A stretch of 64,000 bases of DNA from Eubacteriales bacterium (GCA_030536255.1 JAUNQI010000002.1:62001-126000), one strand, 5' to 3'; counted from the first letter of the stretch, positions 8,213 through 18,129 are shown. The notes: a model not told the origin generated them from the letters alone. Made by a program: numbers and translations.

Positions 8213-9082
8213 ATGGGACAGAAAGTTAATCCTCATGGTCTTCGTGTTGGTGTTATCAAGGACTGGGATTCCAGATGGTATGCAAGAGAAGATAAGGTCG
8301 GCGATCTTATCGTAGAAGACTACAATATCCGCAAGTATTTAAAGAAGGCCCTCTATTCCGCCGGTGTTCCCACCATTGAGATAGAGCGTGACTCCGCAAA
8401 GACCCGCATCTATATCCATTGCTCCAGACCCGGTGTTGTCATCGGCAAGGGCGGCGAAGAGATCGCAAAGCTCGAGGCAGAGGTCGGCAAGCTGATCGGT
8501 AAGGAAGTAAAGATCTCCATCGTTGAAGTTCGCACTCCTGACACGGAAGCTCAGCTGGTTGCAGAGAATATTGCTCAGCAGCTCGAGAAGCGTATCGGTT
8601 TCCGCCGTGCAATGAAGAACGCTATGGGACGCGCCATGAGAATGGGCGCACGCGGCATTAAGATCAAATGCGGCGGACGTCTTGGCGGCGCTGAGATCGC
8701 ACGCAGCGAGACCTATCATGAAGGCACCATTCCTCTTCAGACGATCCGTGCTGACATCGACTATGGTTTTGCAGAGGCAGATACCACTTACGGCCGTATC
8801 GGTGTTAAGGTTTGGATCTACAAAGGCGAAGTCCTTTCCCAGACTCTCCGTACAAGCCCCCGTACCATGGATCTGAACAAGCCCCAGGGCGAGCGCAAGA
8901 GAAGAGACGACAGACGCGGCGACCGCCGTCAGGGTGGATTCAACCGTGATAATCGTCAGGGCGGATATAACCGCGGCGGCCAGAATGGCCAGGGCGGTTA
9001 CGGAAGCAGACCGTCTTACCAGAACGGTGAGCGTCGTGCACCCCGTGCAGCAGCTCCCGCACAGGAAGGAGGCAATGACTGA
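8213..9082 (+). CDS. rpsC: 30S ribosomal protein S3 with Arg/Gly/Gln/Asn-rich C-terminal extension
   Basis: 289 residues against a usual 215-235. The normal core is present: KH type-2 domain with '[11 protein letters not shown]' at about 80-90, and the C-terminal domain through about residue 220. The remaining ~65 residues are low complexity with [26 protein letters not shown] and [10 protein letters not shown] segments, like an RNA-binding RGG tail. S3 forms the mRNA entry channel. The stop overlaps the rplP start by one base. Confidence 0.98.
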   Translation: MGQKVNPHGLRVGVIKDWDSRWYAREDKVGDLIVEDYNIRKYLKKALYSAGVPTIEIERDSAKTRIYIHCSRPGVVIGKGGEEIAKLEAEVGKLIGKEVKISIVEVRTPDTEAQLVAENIAQQLEKRIGFRRAMKNAMGRAMRMGARGIKIKCGGRLGGAEIARSETYHEGTIPLQTIRADIDYGFAEADTTYGRIGVKVWIYKGEVLSQTLRTSPRTMDLNKPQGERKRRDDRRGDRRQGGFNRDNRQGGYNRGGQNGQGGYGSRPSYQNGERRAPRAAAPAQEGGND

Positions 9083-9510
9083 TGTTAATGCCTAAAAGAG
9101 TTAAGTACCGCAGAGTACAGCGCGGCCGTATGAAGGGCAAAGCAACCCGCGGCAACGTTGTTAACTACGGCGAATTCGGCCTTCAGGCTCAGGAGCCCGG
9201 CTGGATTACTTCTAACCAGATCGAAGCAGCACGTATTGCTATGACTCGTTATACCAAGCGTGGCGGCCAGGTTTGGATCAAGATTTTCCCTGATAAGCCC
9301 GTAACGGCAAAGCCCGCCGAGACTCGTATGGGTTCCGGTAAAGGTTCCCCCGAGTACTGGGTATCAGTTGTTAAGCCCGGCAGAGTAATGTTTGAGATCG
9401 CTGGAGTTCCTGAAGAGGACGCCCGCGAGGCTCTTCGTCTCGCCAGCCACAAGCTTCCTATCAAGACCAAGATCGTTATGAAGGAAGCGGCAGAAGGAGA
9501 GGGTGAATAA
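9082..9510 (+). CDS. rplP: 50S ribosomal protein L16
   Basis: 142 residues starting M-L-M-P-K-R, the usual L16 N-terminus, with '[12 protein letters not shown]' in the middle. It organises the A-site tRNA elbow region of the large subunit. The ATG shares one base with the rpsC stop; a second in-frame ATG at 9088 is less likely. Confidence 0.98.
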   Translation: MLMPKRVKYRRVQRGRMKGKATRGNVVNYGEFGLQAQEPGWITSNQIEAARIAMTRYTKRGGQVWIKIFPDKPVTAKPAETRMGSGKGSPEYWVSVVKPGRVMFEIAGVPEEDAREALRLASHKLPIKTKIVMKEAAEGEGE

Positions 9511-9511
9511 G

Positions 9512-9700
9512 ATGAAGGCAAATGAAATACGCAACATGTCTGTTGAAGAGCTTGAAACCAAGCTCGCAGACCTCAAGAAGGATCTGTTCATGCTTCGTAT
9601 GCAGCATGCTACCAACCATCTTGATAACCCGACCAAGATTTCCGCAACACGTCGTGATATCGCTCGCGTGAAGACCGTTCTGCGCGAGAAGCAGAACTGA
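9512..9700 (+). CDS. rpmC: 50S ribosomal protein L29
   Basis: 62 residues, a small two-helix protein near the tunnel exit. The start at ATG 9512 is preferred over an in-frame GTG at 9503 because AGGAGAGG (9495-9502) is well placed only for the ATG. '[22 protein letters not shown]' is typical. Confidence 0.97.
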   Translation: MKANEIRNMSVEELETKLADLKKDLFMLRMQHATNHLDNPTKISATRRDIARVKTVLREKQN

Positions 9701-9715
9701 AGGAGGTAAGTGAAA

Positions 9716-9979
9716 ATGGCAGAAATAAGAACTACTTCCCGCAAGGTCCGCACCGGCAAGGTCGTTTCCGACAAGATGGACAAGACGGTTGTTGTCATTG
9801 TTGAAGACCGCGTTGCCCACAAGACCTACAAGAAGATTATCGGAAGAACCTACCGCCTCAAGGCACATGATGAAAATAACGAGTGCAATGTCGGCGATAT
9901 CGTTCGCGTGATGGAGACCCGCCCTCTTTCCAAGGATAAGAGATGGCGCGTAGTCGAAATCGTAGAGAAAGCAAAGTAA
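9716..9979 (+). CDS. rpsQ: 30S ribosomal protein S17
   Basis: 87 residues, OB-fold. '[13 protein letters not shown]' and '[22 protein letters not shown]' are diagnostic. AAGGAGGT at 9700-9707 is 8 nt from the ATG at 9716, which makes the alternative GTG at 9710 unlikely. Confidence 0.97.
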   Translation: MAEIRTTSRKVRTGKVVSDKMDKTVVVIVEDRVAHKTYKKIIGRTYRLKAHDENNECNVGDIVRVMETRPLSKDKRWRVVEIVEKAK

Positions 9980-9994
9980 GGAGGCGCTGAGTAA

Positions 9995-10366
9995 ATGATA
10001 CAGGAAGAAACCTATCTGAAGGTAGCAGATAATACCGGCGCTAAAGAGCTTAAAGCAATCCGCATCCTCGGTGGATCAGGCCGTAAATATGCCTCTATCG
10101 GTGATGTCGTTGTCTGCTCAGTTCGTAAAGCAGCCCCCGGCGGCCAGGTAAAGAAGGGTGACGTTGTTCGTGCGGTTATCGTTCGCACCGTTAAGCCCGT
10201 ACGCCGCGCTGATGGCACATACGTCCGCTTTGACGAGAATGCAGCAGTTCTTATCAGCTCTGATGATAAGAACCCCCGCGGAACCCGTATCTTTGGGCCC
10301 GTCGCACGTGAGCTTCGTGACAAGGAATATATGAAGATCCTTTCACTCGCTCCGGAAGTGATCTGA
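9995..10366 (+). CDS. rplN: 50S ribosomal protein L14
   Basis: 123 residues, standard. '[20 protein letters not shown]' at the start and '[13 protein letters not shown]' at the end identify it. It contributes to intersubunit bridges and is the docking site of the silencing factor RsfS. AAGGAGG precedes the ATG. Confidence 0.99.
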   Translation: MIQEETYLKVADNTGAKELKAIRILGGSGRKYASIGDVVVCSVRKAAPGGQVKKGDVVRAVIVRTVKPVRRADGTYVRFDENAAVLISSDDKNPRGTRIFGPVARELRDKEYMKILSLAPEVI

Positions 10367-10378
10367 GGAGGAACCGGA

Positions 10379-10684
10379 ATGAATATTAAGAAAGACGATA
10401 AGGTCGTAGTTCTGTCCGGTAAGGACAAGGGCAAGCAGGGCAAGGTCCTGATTGCAGACCCGAAGGCAGGCAAGGTCGTTGTTGAAGGCGTCAACGTAGC
10501 AACCAAGCATCAGAAGCCCATGAAGCAGGGCGACCAGGGCGGAATCATTAAGGTTGAGACCCCCATTTATGTCAGCAAGGTTCAGCTTGTATGCCCCAAG
10601 TGCGGCAAGAATACCCGCGTAGCACACAAGATTGAAAACGGTAAAAAGACCCGCATCTGCAAGAAGTGCGGAGCTGAGATCTGA
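10379..10684 (+). CDS. rplX: 50S ribosomal protein L24 with C-terminal zinc ribbon
   Basis: 101 residues: a KOW motif ('[17 protein letters not shown]') followed by a four-cysteine C-terminus (C72, C75, C94, C97) expected to bind zinc. L24 initiates large-subunit assembly. Twelve nt after rplN. Confidence 0.98.
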   Translation: MNIKKDDKVVVLSGKDKGKQGKVLIADPKAGKVVVEGVNVATKHQKPMKQGDQGGIIKVETPIYVSKVQLVCPKCGKNTRVAHKIENGKKTRICKKCGAEI

Positions 10685-10702
10685 GAAAGGAGATAACTTA
10701 CA

Positions 10703-11242
10703 ATGACTACAATGAAGAAAAAGTACGTTGAGGAAGTTGCTCCTGCTCTGATGCAGAAGTTCCAGTACAAGTCCGTTATGCAGATCCCCCGCATTGACAA
10801 GGTCGTTGTATCTGTCGGCTGCGGCGACTGCAAGGACAACGCAAAGGCTCTTGAAGCTGTTATCAAGGACATCTCCGCTATCACCGGTCAGCACGCTGTT
10901 GCTACCGTAGCAAAGAAGTCCGTCGCAAACTTCAAACTCCGTGAAGGCATGAAGGTCGGCGTTAAGGTTACCCTTCGTCAGGATCGCATGTGGGAGTTCA
11001 TTGATCGTCTCTTTAATGTGGCTCTGCCCCGTGTCCGTGACTTCCGCGGCATTTCCGCAGACGCATTTGACGGCCGCGGCAACTACAGCCTTGGTCTGAA
11101 AGAGCAGATCATCTTCCCCGAAATCGAGTATGATAAGATCGAAAAGCTCCGCGGTATGAACATTGCAATTACCACTACAGCACAGACAGATGAAGAAGCA
11201 CGTGAGCTCCTCAAGCTCCTCGGTGCTCCGTTTGTGAACTGA
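10703..11242 (+). CDS. rplE: 50S ribosomal protein L5
   Basis: 179 residues, standard; binds 5S rRNA together with L18. '[18 protein letters not shown]' and '[10 protein letters not shown]' are typical. AAAGGAG (10686-10692) is 10 nt from the ATG; a second in-frame ATG at 10712 is possible. Confidence 0.98.
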   Translation: MTTMKKKYVEEVAPALMQKFQYKSVMQIPRIDKVVVSVGCGDCKDNAKALEAVIKDISAITGQHAVATVAKKSVANFKLREGMKVGVKVTLRQDRMWEFIDRLFNVALPRVRDFRGISADAFDGRGNYSLGLKEQIIFPEIEYDKIEKLRGMNIAITTTAQTDEEARELLKLLGAPFVN

Positions 11243-11256
11243 GAAAGGGGATTATA

Positions 11257-11442
11257 ATGGCTAAGAAATCAATGATTCTCAAGCAGCAGGCACCCGCAAA
11301 GTTCTCCACCAGACAGTATAACCGCTGCAAGATCTGCGGTCGTCCCCATGCTTATCTTCGCAACTACGGCATCTGCCGTATCTGCTTCCGCGAGCTCGCA
11401 TACAAGGGTCAGATTCCCGGCGTTCGCAAAGCAAGCTTCTAA
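11257..11442 (+). CDS. rpsN: 30S ribosomal protein S14, zinc-binding type Z
   Basis: 61 residues, the short zinc form of S14 with C24-x2-C27 and C40-x2-C43. The type-Z protein is used under zinc-replete conditions in Firmicutes that carry both forms. Fourteen nt after rplE. Confidence 0.98.
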   Translation: MAKKSMILKQQAPAKFSTRQYNRCKICGRPHAYLRNYGICRICFRELAYKGQIPGVRKASF

Positions 11443-11587
11443 TTGTATTATTGCCTGCCCGCAATAAAGCGGGCAGGAGATAATAAATCCGCTGGCGAAA
11501 GGCTTTGACCAATCAAGTATTGGCAAAGAACCTCGTCACTGAAACCGCTTAAATGAGCGGTAACTTCTAATAAAAGGAGAAAAACAA
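11443..11587 (+). promoter_or_regulatory. Structured rpsN-rpsH intergenic region
   Basis: 145 nt containing three hairpins: a 9-bp perfect stem CCTGCCCGC/GCGGGCAGG (11454-11462, 11469-11477) extended by TATTAT/ATAATA; CTTTG-CCAAT / ATTGG-CAAAG (11503-11528); and ACCGCT/AGCGGT (11544-11549, 11556-11561). No U-tract follows any of them. Its position just before rpsH makes autogenous S8 control plausible. Confidence 0.5.
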
Positions 11588-11986
11588 ATGCAGATCACAG
11601 ACCCTATTGCCGACATGCTGACCAGAATTCGCAATGCCGGCAGCGCAAAGCACGAGACAGTTGATGTCCCCGCTTCCAAGATGAAGAAAGCTATTGCTGA
11701 GATCCTCCTCAACGAAGGATACATCAAGAACTATCAGATCATCGAAGATGGCACACAGGGCATCATCCGTATCACCCTCAAGTACCTCGCAGGCAAAGAA
11801 AAAGCTATTCAGGGCCTCAAGCGCGTAAGCAAGCCCGGTCTCCGCATTTATGCGGGAGCAGACGATCTTCCCCGCGTTCTGAAGGGACTCGGAATTGCTA
11901 TTATCTCCACATCCAAGGGCGTTATGACCGACAAGGAAGCACGTAAGCAGAATGTCGGCGGCGAAGTCCTTGCGTTCATTTGGTAA
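11588..11986 (+). CDS. rpsH: 30S ribosomal protein S8
   Basis: 132 residues. '[13 protein letters not shown]' at the N-terminus and '[13 protein letters not shown]' near the C-terminus are diagnostic. S8 is a primary 16S rRNA binder and in E. coli represses the spc operon. The gene follows a structured 145-nt gap. Confidence 0.99.
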   Translation: MQITDPIADMLTRIRNAGSAKHETVDVPASKMKKAIAEILLNEGYIKNYQIIEDGTQGIIRITLKYLAGKEKAIQGLKRVSKPGLRIYAGADDLPRVLKGLGIAIISTSKGVMTDKEARKQNVGGEVLAFIW

Positions 11987-11998
11987 GGAGGTAAGAAA

Positions 11999-12541
11999 AT
12001 GTCCAGAATAGGTTTAAAGCCCATCACGGTTCCGGCAGGAGTCGAAATCAAGGTTGACGAGAACAACCACATCACGGTAAAGGGACCTAAGGGTTCTCTT
12101 GAGCGTACGCTCGTTCCTCAGATGAAGGTTGAAGTCAAAGACGGTACCATCCATGTTTCCCGTCCCGATGATACAAAAGAGAACAAGTCTCTTCATGGTC
12201 TTACCAGAACTCTGGTAAACAACATGGTCGTCGGTGTAACTGAAGGCTTTGAAAAGAAGCTCGAGGTTAACGGTGTAGGTTACCGTGCATCCAAGGAAGG
12301 AAACAAGCTGGTTCTCAACATCGGTTATTCTCATCCCGTTGAGATGCCCGAGACCGCTGACATCCAGATTGATGTTCCCGATGCAAACCACATCACAGTA
12401 AAGGGAATCGACAAGCAGAAGGTTGGCCAGTTTGCAGCAGAAGTTCGTGGTAAGAGACCTCCTGAACCCTACAAGGGCAAGGGAATCAAGTATGATTACG
12501 AAGTGATCCGCCGCAAAGAAGGCAAGACCGGTGCTAAGTAA
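11999..12541 (+). CDS. rplF: 50S ribosomal protein L6
   Basis: 180 residues, two similar RNA-binding domains. '[12 protein letters not shown]' start and '[16 protein letters not shown]' near the end are typical. Located near the sarcin-ricin loop. Twelve nt after rpsH. Confidence 0.99.
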   Translation: MSRIGLKPITVPAGVEIKVDENNHITVKGPKGSLERTLVPQMKVEVKDGTIHVSRPDDTKENKSLHGLTRTLVNNMVVGVTEGFEKKLEVNGVGYRASKEGNKLVLNIGYSHPVEMPETADIQIDVPDANHITVKGIDKQKVGQFAAEVRGKRPPEPYKGKGIKYDYEVIRRKEGKTGAK

Positions 12542-12557
12542 ACGGAGGTATGCCTGA

Positions 12558-12917
12558 ATGATTAAAAGACCCGATACAAAAGGACAGCGCATTAAGCGCC
12601 ATGTCAGAGTCCGCGGAAAGATCTCCGGCACTGCTGACAGACCCCGTCTCTGCGTATTCCGCAGCGAAAGCAATATTTATGCACAGATCATTGATGACGT
12701 AGCAGGCAATACCCTCGTTTCAGCTTCTACAGTTGAAAAGGGCTTTGAAGGCAACGGAAGCAACTGCGAAGCAGCAAAGAAAGTCGGCGCTGCAGTAGCA
12801 GAGCGTGCTCTTAAGAAGGGCATTGAGGAAGTTGTATTCGACCGTGGCGGTTACATCTATCACGGAAGAGTAAAGGCACTGGCAGAAGGCGCTCGTGAGA
12901 GTGGCCTGAAATTCTAA
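12558..12917 (+). CDS. rplR: 50S ribosomal protein L18
   Basis: 119 residues; binds 5S rRNA. '[20 protein letters not shown]' and '[23 protein letters not shown]' identify it. ACGGAGG precedes the ATG. Confidence 0.99.
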   Translation: MIKRPDTKGQRIKRHVRVRGKISGTADRPRLCVFRSESNIYAQIIDDVAGNTLVSASTVEKGFEGNGSNCEAAKKVGAAVAERALKKGIEEVVFDRGGYIYHGRVKALAEGARESGLKF

Positions 12918-12936
12918 GGAAGGGGGAAAACAGACT

Positions 12937-13464
12937 ATGGCATATAACAATGACAGAAAAGATCGCAGAAACAAGGAAGAAGCTCCTTCCGAGTTCATTG
13001 AGAAAGTTGTTTCCCTCAACCGTGTCAGCAAGACCGTTAAGGGCGGCCGTGTAGCAAAGTTCGCAGCTCTCTGCGTAGTCGGTGACGGCAAAGGCCGTGT
13101 CGGCTTCGGCATGGGCAAGGCAAGTGAAGTTTCCGAAGCAATCCGCAAGGGACTTGAAGATGCTAAGAAGAACATCTGCACGATCACTCTTTCAGGAACA
13201 ACGATTCCTCACGAGGTTACCGGAGAATTCGGCGCAGGCCGCGTGCTTCTTAAGCCCGCTCCCGAAGGCACCGGCGTTATCGCCGGCGGCGCTGTCCGTG
13301 CTGTTGTAGAAGCAGCCGGAATCAAGAATATCCGTACAAAGTGCCTCCGTACCAACAATCCTGCAAACGTTGTTGCAGCAACAATGGAAGGCCTCAAGTC
13401 TCTCCGCGATGCAGCTCAGGTTGCAGCAGTCAGAGGCAAGACTCCTGAAGAGATTCAGGGTTAA
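12937..13464 (+). CDS. rpsE: 30S ribosomal protein S5
   Basis: 175 residues with an N-terminal double-stranded-RNA-binding fold and a C-terminal S5 fold. '[24 protein letters not shown]' is typical. It lines the mRNA entrance and affects fidelity. Confidence 0.99.
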   Translation: MAYNNDRKDRRNKEEAPSEFIEKVVSLNRVSKTVKGGRVAKFAALCVVGDGKGRVGFGMGKASEVSEAIRKGLEDAKKNICTITLSGTTIPHEVTGEFGAGRVLLKPAPEGTGVIAGGAVRAVVEAAGIKNIRTKCLRTNNPANVVAATMEGLKSLRDAAQVAAVRGKTPEEIQG

Positions 13465-13476
13465 GGAGGACGAACA

Positions 13477-13671
13477 ATGGCTAAGAACAACGAAAAGAAT
13501 CTGAGAATAAAGCTCGTCAAGAGCCTGAACGGCAGACTTGACAGCCATATTGCTACAGCATATTCTCTCGGACTGCACAAGATCGGAAATGAAACCGTAC
13601 AGCCCGACAATCCTCAGACCCAGGGAAAGATAGCGAAGATTGGCTATCTCCTCTCGGTAACAGAAGAATAA
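13477..13671 (+). CDS. rpmD: 50S ribosomal protein L30
   Basis: 64 residues, single L30 fold with 'LRIKLVKSLNGR' and 'KIGYLLSVTE'. AAGGAGG precedes the start, 12 nt after rpsE. Confidence 0.97.
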   Translation: MAKNNEKNLRIKLVKSLNGRLDSHIATAYSLGLHKIGNETVQPDNPQTQGKIAKIGYLLSVTEE

Positions 13672-13685
13672 GGAGGGAGTAGACA

Positions 13686-14126
13686 ATGTATATTAATGAT
13701 CTTTCTCCGGTTCCCGGCTCCACTCATGTAGACAAGCGTAAAGGCAGAGGCCATGCAACTGGTAATGGCAAGACTGCCGGACGCGGCCACAAGGGACAGA
13801 AAGCCCGCAGCGGCGGCGGTACCCGTATAGGTTTTGAAGGCGGCCAGATGCCCCTGGCACGTCGTATCCCGAAGAGAGGCTTCAACAACATTTTCGCAAA
13901 GCCCCTGGAGTCCGTTAATGTTTCTGTTCTCGATAAGTTCAGCGATGGCGAAGTCGTTGACGCACAGGCATTGCTTCAGAAGGGTATCCTCTCCAAGTGC
14001 ACTTACGGCGTTAAGATTCTTGGCAACGGCGAAATTACCAAGAAGCTCACAGTAAAAGCTGCTGCCTTCTCCGAAACCGCGAAACAGAAGATTGAAGCGG
14101 CTGGTGGAAAGGCAGAGGTGGTATAA
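13686..14126 (+). CDS. rplO: 50S ribosomal protein L15
   Basis: 146 residues. The Gly/Arg-rich N-terminal extension 'GRGHATGNGKTAGRGHKGQKARSG' is typical of L15. The stop codon abuts the GTG start of secY directly. Confidence 0.99.
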   Translation: MYINDLSPVPGSTHVDKRKGRGHATGNGKTAGRGHKGQKARSGGGTRIGFEGGQMPLARRIPKRGFNNIFAKPLESVNVSVLDKFSDGEVVDAQALLQKGILSKCTYGVKILGNGEITKKLTVKAAAFSETAKQKIEAAGGKAEVV

Positions 14127-15404
14127 GTGCTTCAGACCTTAAAGAATGCATGGAGAGTTGAAGAGATCCGCAAAAAGATTCTCTTTACTCTGATTATACT
14201 TCTTCTTTACCGTATCGGTAATGCAATTCCTGTTCCTTATGTTAATACTGAATCTCTTCAGTCCTATTTCAATGCTCTTCAGAACACCGTTCTCGGTCTT
14301 CTGAATGTTATGTCCGGCGGTGCATTCTCTCAGGCAACGATTTTTGCACTGAGCATCCAGCCGTACATTAACGCATCGATCATTATTCAGCTCCTCTGCA
14401 TTGCCATTCCCGCACTTGAGAGAATGAGCAAGGACGAGGGCGAAGAGGGCAAGAAGAAGATCGCAGCTATCACCCGTTACTCCACCGTCGGCATTGGCCT
14501 TCTTCAGGGCTTTGCTTACTTCATGCTCATCAAGAACAATGGTCTTCTTGTAGCTGAAGCAAAGAGCAGCGTGTGGGCAGCAATCGTTATTGTCCTTACA
14601 TTCACATCAGGTTCCGCACTGATTATGTGGCTCGGCGAGCAGATTACCGAATACGGTATCGGCAACGGTATTTCAATGATCCTTTTTGCGAGCATTATTT
14701 CCCGTTTCCCGACAAGCATTATCAGCACGATCCGCAACGTTGTAACCGGAAGCCTTTCCTGGTGGGTTGCAGTTCTGATGTATCTCGGCGCACTGGCAAT
14801 CATTATTCTTATTGTATTTGTCAATGATGCCGAACGCAGGGTTCCTGTTCAGTACTCCAAGAGAGTTGTCGGACGCAAGATGTACGGCGGTCAGAGCACT
14901 CACCTCCCCATGAAGGTGAACATGTCCGGTGTTATGCCTGTCATTTTCGCTCAGTCCATCGCATCCCTTCCCGCAACAATCGCCGCATTTACCGGTCATT
15001 CCGATAGCGGCTGGGCACAGACTGACTCGATCCTCTACGCAATCATTTACTTCCTGCTGATCATCTTCTTCGCATACTTCTACTCCACGATCCAGTTCAA
15101 CCCAATCGAAGTAGCAAACAATCTGAAGAAGAACGGCGGATACATCCCCGGCTTCCGTCCCGGCAAGCCGACAAGCGAGTTCATCCAGAAGGTTCTGAAC
15201 AAGATCACTCTGTTCGGTGCTCTCTATCTGGGTATTATCGCAACAACACCTATCCTTATTCAGCACTTCAGCTCTACCGCTTCTCTTACCGGACTTTCCC
15301 TTGGCGGAACTTCCATTATCATCGTAGTCGGTGTGGCACTTGAGACGATCCGTGCAATCGAAGCACAGCTTCTCATGCGTAACTACAAGGGCTTCCTTGA
15401 TTGA
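14127..15404 (+). CDS. secY: Preprotein translocase subunit SecY
   Basis: 425 residues, a 10-helix membrane protein forming the SecYEG channel. 'GNAIPVPYVN' before the first periplasmic loop and 'VNDAERRVPVQY' in the large cytosolic loop are hallmark segments. Translation starts at GTG 14127, immediately after the rplO stop, with a poor ribosome site, so coupling to rplO is likely. Standard place in the spc block. Confidence 0.98.
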   Translation: MLQTLKNAWRVEEIRKKILFTLIILLLYRIGNAIPVPYVNTESLQSYFNALQNTVLGLLNVMSGGAFSQATIFALSIQPYINASIIIQLLCIAIPALERMSKDEGEEGKKKIAAITRYSTVGIGLLQGFAYFMLIKNNGLLVAEAKSSVWAAIVIVLTFTSGSALIMWLGEQITEYGIGNGISMILFASIISRFPTSIISTIRNVVTGSLSWWVAVLMYLGALAIIILIVFVNDAERRVPVQYSKRVVGRKMYGGQSTHLPMKVNMSGVMPVIFAQSIASLPATIAAFTGHSDSGWAQTDSILYAIIYFLLIIFFAYFYSTIQFNPIEVANNLKKNGGYIPGFRPGKPTSEFIQKVLNKITLFGALYLGIIATTPILIQHFSSTASLTGLSLGGTSIIIVVGVALETIRAIEAQLLMRNYKGFLD

Positions 15405-15421
15405 TCATAAGAGGTAAGGCA

Positions 15422-16054
15422 ATGAGGTTGATACTTTTAGGCGCTCCAGGTGCCGGTAAAGGTACTCAGGCTGAAATACTGAGCAAAGAATTAAATATTC
15501 CTACCATATCCACAGGAAATATCCTGAGAGCAGCAATGAAGGAAGGAACTCCTACCGGACTTAAGGCTAAGGAATATGTCAATGCCGGAAAGCTCGTTCC
15601 TGATGATGTCATCATCGGCATCATCAAGGAACGCCTCGCAGAGGATGACTGCAAAAACGGTTATATCCTTGACGGTGTTCCAAGAACGATCCCTCAGGCA
15701 CAGGCTATGGAAGAGCTTGGAATTGTTATTGACAAGGCACTTTCCATTGAAGTGGAAGACCAGACGATCATTGACAGAATGTCCGGGCGCAGAACCTGCA
15801 AGAACTGCAGCAGAACCTTCCATATGATCTTCAATCCTCCGATAAAAGAAGGCGTCTGTGATGTATGCGGCGGAGAGCTTGATATCCGCAAGGATGATAT
15901 GCCCGAAACCGTAAAAGCTAGACTGGACGTTTATCATAAGGAGACCGAGCCCTTGAAAGGCTTTTATGAGAATCTCGGAAAGCTCGTAAAGGTTGACAAT
16001 CAGCCCGGAATTGAAGAAACAACAGTTGAAATAAGGAAAGCTCTGGAGATCTGA
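15422..16054 (+). CDS. adk: Adenylate kinase with zinc-binding lid
   Basis: 210 residues; interconverts ATP+AMP and 2 ADP. The P-loop is G7-A-P-G-A-G-K13-G-T. The LID domain has four cysteines C126, C129, C146, C149, the zinc form common in Gram-positives. The ATG at 15422 follows AAGAGG (15409-15414); an earlier in-frame TTG at 15401 overlaps secY and lacks a ribosome site. Confidence 0.98.
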   Translation: MRLILLGAPGAGKGTQAEILSKELNIPTISTGNILRAAMKEGTPTGLKAKEYVNAGKLVPDDVIIGIIKERLAEDDCKNGYILDGVPRTIPQAQAMEELGIVIDKALSIEVEDQTIIDRMSGRRTCKNCSRTFHMIFNPPIKEGVCDVCGGELDIRKDDMPETVKARLDVYHKETEPLKGFYENLGKLVKVDNQPGIEETTVEIRKALEI

Positions 16055-16056
16055 AT

Positions 16057-16836
16057 ATGTCAGATTGCATATACATCAAATCGCCCAGAGAAATCGAACT
16101 GATGCGTCAGGCCGGAAAAGTTACTGCCGGAGCCCGCTCCATAGCGAGGCAGGCAATAACTGCCGGCGTGAGCACAAAGCAGATAGACAAACTTGTACAT
16201 GATTATATCGTGAAAAGCGGTGCAATACCTACTTTCCTGGGTTATGACGGATTTCCGGCAAGCACATGCATTTCAATTAACGAAGAAGTCATACATGGTA
16301 TTCCCGGAAAAAGAACAGTCAAAAACGGTGATATAGTTTCAATCGATGTTGGAGCAACACTGAACGGCTTCGTTGGGGACTGTGCAGGGACGTATCCCTG
16401 TGGAGAAGTAACCGAAGATGCGAAAAAACTGATAGAAGTTACAAGACAAAGCTTCTTTGAAGGAATTAAGTTCGCAAAGCTCGGTTACAGACTGTCAGAC
16501 ATTGGTGCGGCGATACAGGATTACGTGGAAAGCCACGGATATTCGGTGGTACGCGACTTTGTAGGACACGGTGTCGGACGCGAGATGCACGAGGCACCGG
16601 AGGTTCCGAACTTCAAACCCGACAGAAAGATCGGCCACAGAGGCGATCCAAGGCTTCAGGCGGGTATGACAATCGCTGTTGAACCCATGGTGATCATGGG
16701 GGACTGGGAAATTGATGTTCTTGAAAATGACTGGACGGTAGTTTCCAGTGACGGCACGTTAGCCGCACATTATGAAAACACGATCGCCATTACAGACGGA
16801 GAACCGGAAATACTGACAATGGCAGACGACATATGA
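16057..16836 (+). CDS. map: Type I methionine aminopeptidase
   Basis: 259 residues; removes the initiator methionine from nascent proteins. The five metal ligands are present: D97, D108, H170, E208 and E239. Two nt after adk, in the usual Firmicutes order. Confidence 0.98.
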   Translation: MSDCIYIKSPREIELMRQAGKVTAGARSIARQAITAGVSTKQIDKLVHDYIVKSGAIPTFLGYDGFPASTCISINEEVIHGIPGKRTVKNGDIVSIDVGATLNGFVGDCAGTYPCGEVTEDAKKLIEVTRQSFFEGIKFAKLGYRLSDIGAAIQDYVESHGYSVVRDFVGHGVGREMHEAPEVPNFKPDRKIGHRGDPRLQAGMTIAVEPMVIMGDWEIDVLENDWTVVSSDGTLAAHYENTIAITDGEPEILTMADDI

Positions 16837-16866
16837 GTTTAAATCAACTGTATGGAGGATTAAATC

Positions 16867-17085
16867 TTGGCTAAAGACGATGTAATCGAACTCGAAGGTA
16901 CGGTAGTTGAATCTCTGCCGAACACGATGTTCCAGGTAGATATCGGCAATGGGCACATAATTCTGGCGCATATTTCCGGAAAGCTCCGGATGAATTTTAT
17001 TAGAATTCTGCCAGGCGACAAAGTCACGGTTCAGATGTCACCCTATGATGTGACCCGTGGACGAATTGTCTGGAGAAGCAAGTAA
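16867..17085 (+). CDS. infA: Translation initiation factor IF-1
   Basis: 72 residues, single S1/OB domain. '[20 protein letters not shown]' and 'GRIVWR' are canonical. Initiated at TTG, with GGAGG (16854-16858) 8 nt upstream. Thirty nt after map. Confidence 0.98.
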   Translation: MAKDDVIELEGTVVESLPNTMFQVDIGNGHIILAHISGKLRMNFIRILPGDKVTVQMSPYDVTRGRIVWRSK

Positions 17086-17104
17086 CATAGGGAGGTTACA
17101 AAAA

Positions 17105-17218
17105 GTGAAAGTAAGACCTTCAGTAAAACCCATGTGCGAGAAGTGCAAGATAATCAAGCGCAAAGGCAAAGTCATGGTTATCTGCGAGAATCCCAAGCAC
17201 AAACAGCGTCAGGGCTGA
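17105..17218 (+). CDS. rpmJ: 50S ribosomal protein L36
   Basis: A 37-residue gene starting [11 protein letters not shown] with zinc ligands C11, C14, C27 and H32. It initiates at GTG 17105 after GGGAGG (about 17090-17095). Length and cysteine pattern match the C+ (zinc) form. It is easily missed because of its size and start codon. Confidence 0.97.
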   Translation: MKVRPSVKPMCEKCKIIKRKGKVMVICENPKHKQRQG

Positions 17219-17327
17219 TAAATCCCTGTCCGAAAAAATTCAAACCGTATAGCCCCGAAGGGCTCCCTCCGGCGGGAACAAGTCCACGGAGTTATTCATA
17301 CGGGAAAAAACGAAAGGAAATAAAATT
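17219..17327 (+). promoter_or_regulatory. Structured rpmJ-rpsM intergenic region
   Basis: A 109-nt gap that folds as a three-way junction: closing helix CCGTAT/ATACGG (17245-17250, 17298-17303), hairpin AGCCC-CGAA-GGGCT (17251-17264) and CTCCG/CGGAG (17267-17271, 17287-17291). It sits at the head of the alpha block (rpsM, rpsK, rpsD, rpoA, rplQ), the place where S4 represses in E. coli. The ligand here is inferred from position only. Confidence 0.55.
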
Positions 17328-17696
17328 ATGGCACGTATAGCCGGCGTTGACCTGCCCAAGGACAAGAGAATAGAAATTGGTCTCACTTATGTCTATGGTA
17401 TCGGCAGAACCAGCGCAACAAAGATTCTGGAAATGACCGGAATCAACCCTGATACCAGAGTCAAGGACCTCACCGAAGAGGAAGAATCCAAACTGCGTGA
17501 ATGCATTGATCACAACTACATCGTTGAAGGTGACCTTCGCCGTCAGACAGCACTTGATATTAAGCGTCTTACTGAAATCGGCTGCTACCGTGGTCTCCGT
17601 CATCGTCGCGGACTTCCTGTTCGCGGCCAGAGAAGCAAGACCAATGCACGTACCCGCAAGGGACCGAAACGCACAATAGCAAATAAGAAGAAGTAA
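17328..17696 (+). CDS. rpsM: 30S ribosomal protein S13
   Basis: 122 residues. '[26 protein letters not shown]' and '[22 protein letters not shown]' identify it. It forms bridge B1 contacts with the large subunit. First gene of the alpha block. Confidence 0.99.
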   Translation: MARIAGVDLPKDKRIEIGLTYVYGIGRTSATKILEMTGINPDTRVKDLTEEEESKLRECIDHNYIVEGDLRRQTALDIKRLTEIGCYRGLRHRRGLPVRGQRSKTNARTRKGPKRTIANKKK

Positions 17697-17711
17697 GGAG
17701 GGATATGAATA

Positions 17712-18110
17712 ATGGCAGCAAATACTAAGAAAAAAGTTAGAACTCGCAGAAGAGAACGCAAGAACATTGAAAAGGGCCAGGTTCATATCAGCTCTTCCTT
17801 CAATAACACCATGGTAACCGTTACCGATACTCAGGGTAACGCACTTTCATGGGCATCCGCCGGTGGCCTCGGCTTCCGCGGAAGTAAGAAGTCTACCCCC
17901 TTTGCAGCATCCGAAGCAGCAGAGACTGCTGCAAGAGCTGCTATGGAGCATGGTCTCAAGACTGTTGAAGTCTTCGTAAAGGGACCCGGCTCAGGACGTG
18001 AAGCTGCTATCCGCGCACTGCAGACAGCAGGTCTTGAAGTAACGATGATCAAGGATTGCACTCCCATTGCTCATAATGGATGCCGTCCTCCGAAACGTCG
18101 TCGCGTTTGA
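17712..18110 (+). CDS. rpsK: 30S ribosomal protein S11
   Basis: 132 residues. '[20 protein letters not shown]' and the C-terminal '[12 protein letters not shown]' are diagnostic. Platform protein near the mRNA exit. Fifteen nt after rpsM. Confidence 0.99.
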   Translation: MAANTKKKVRTRRRERKNIEKGQVHISSSFNNTMVTVTDTQGNALSWASAGGLGFRGSKKSTPFAASEAAETAARAAMEHGLKTVEVFVKGPGSGREAAIRALQTAGLEVTMIKDCTPIAHNGCRPPKRRRV

Positions 18111-18129
18111 TTGAAGGAGGTAAACAATA

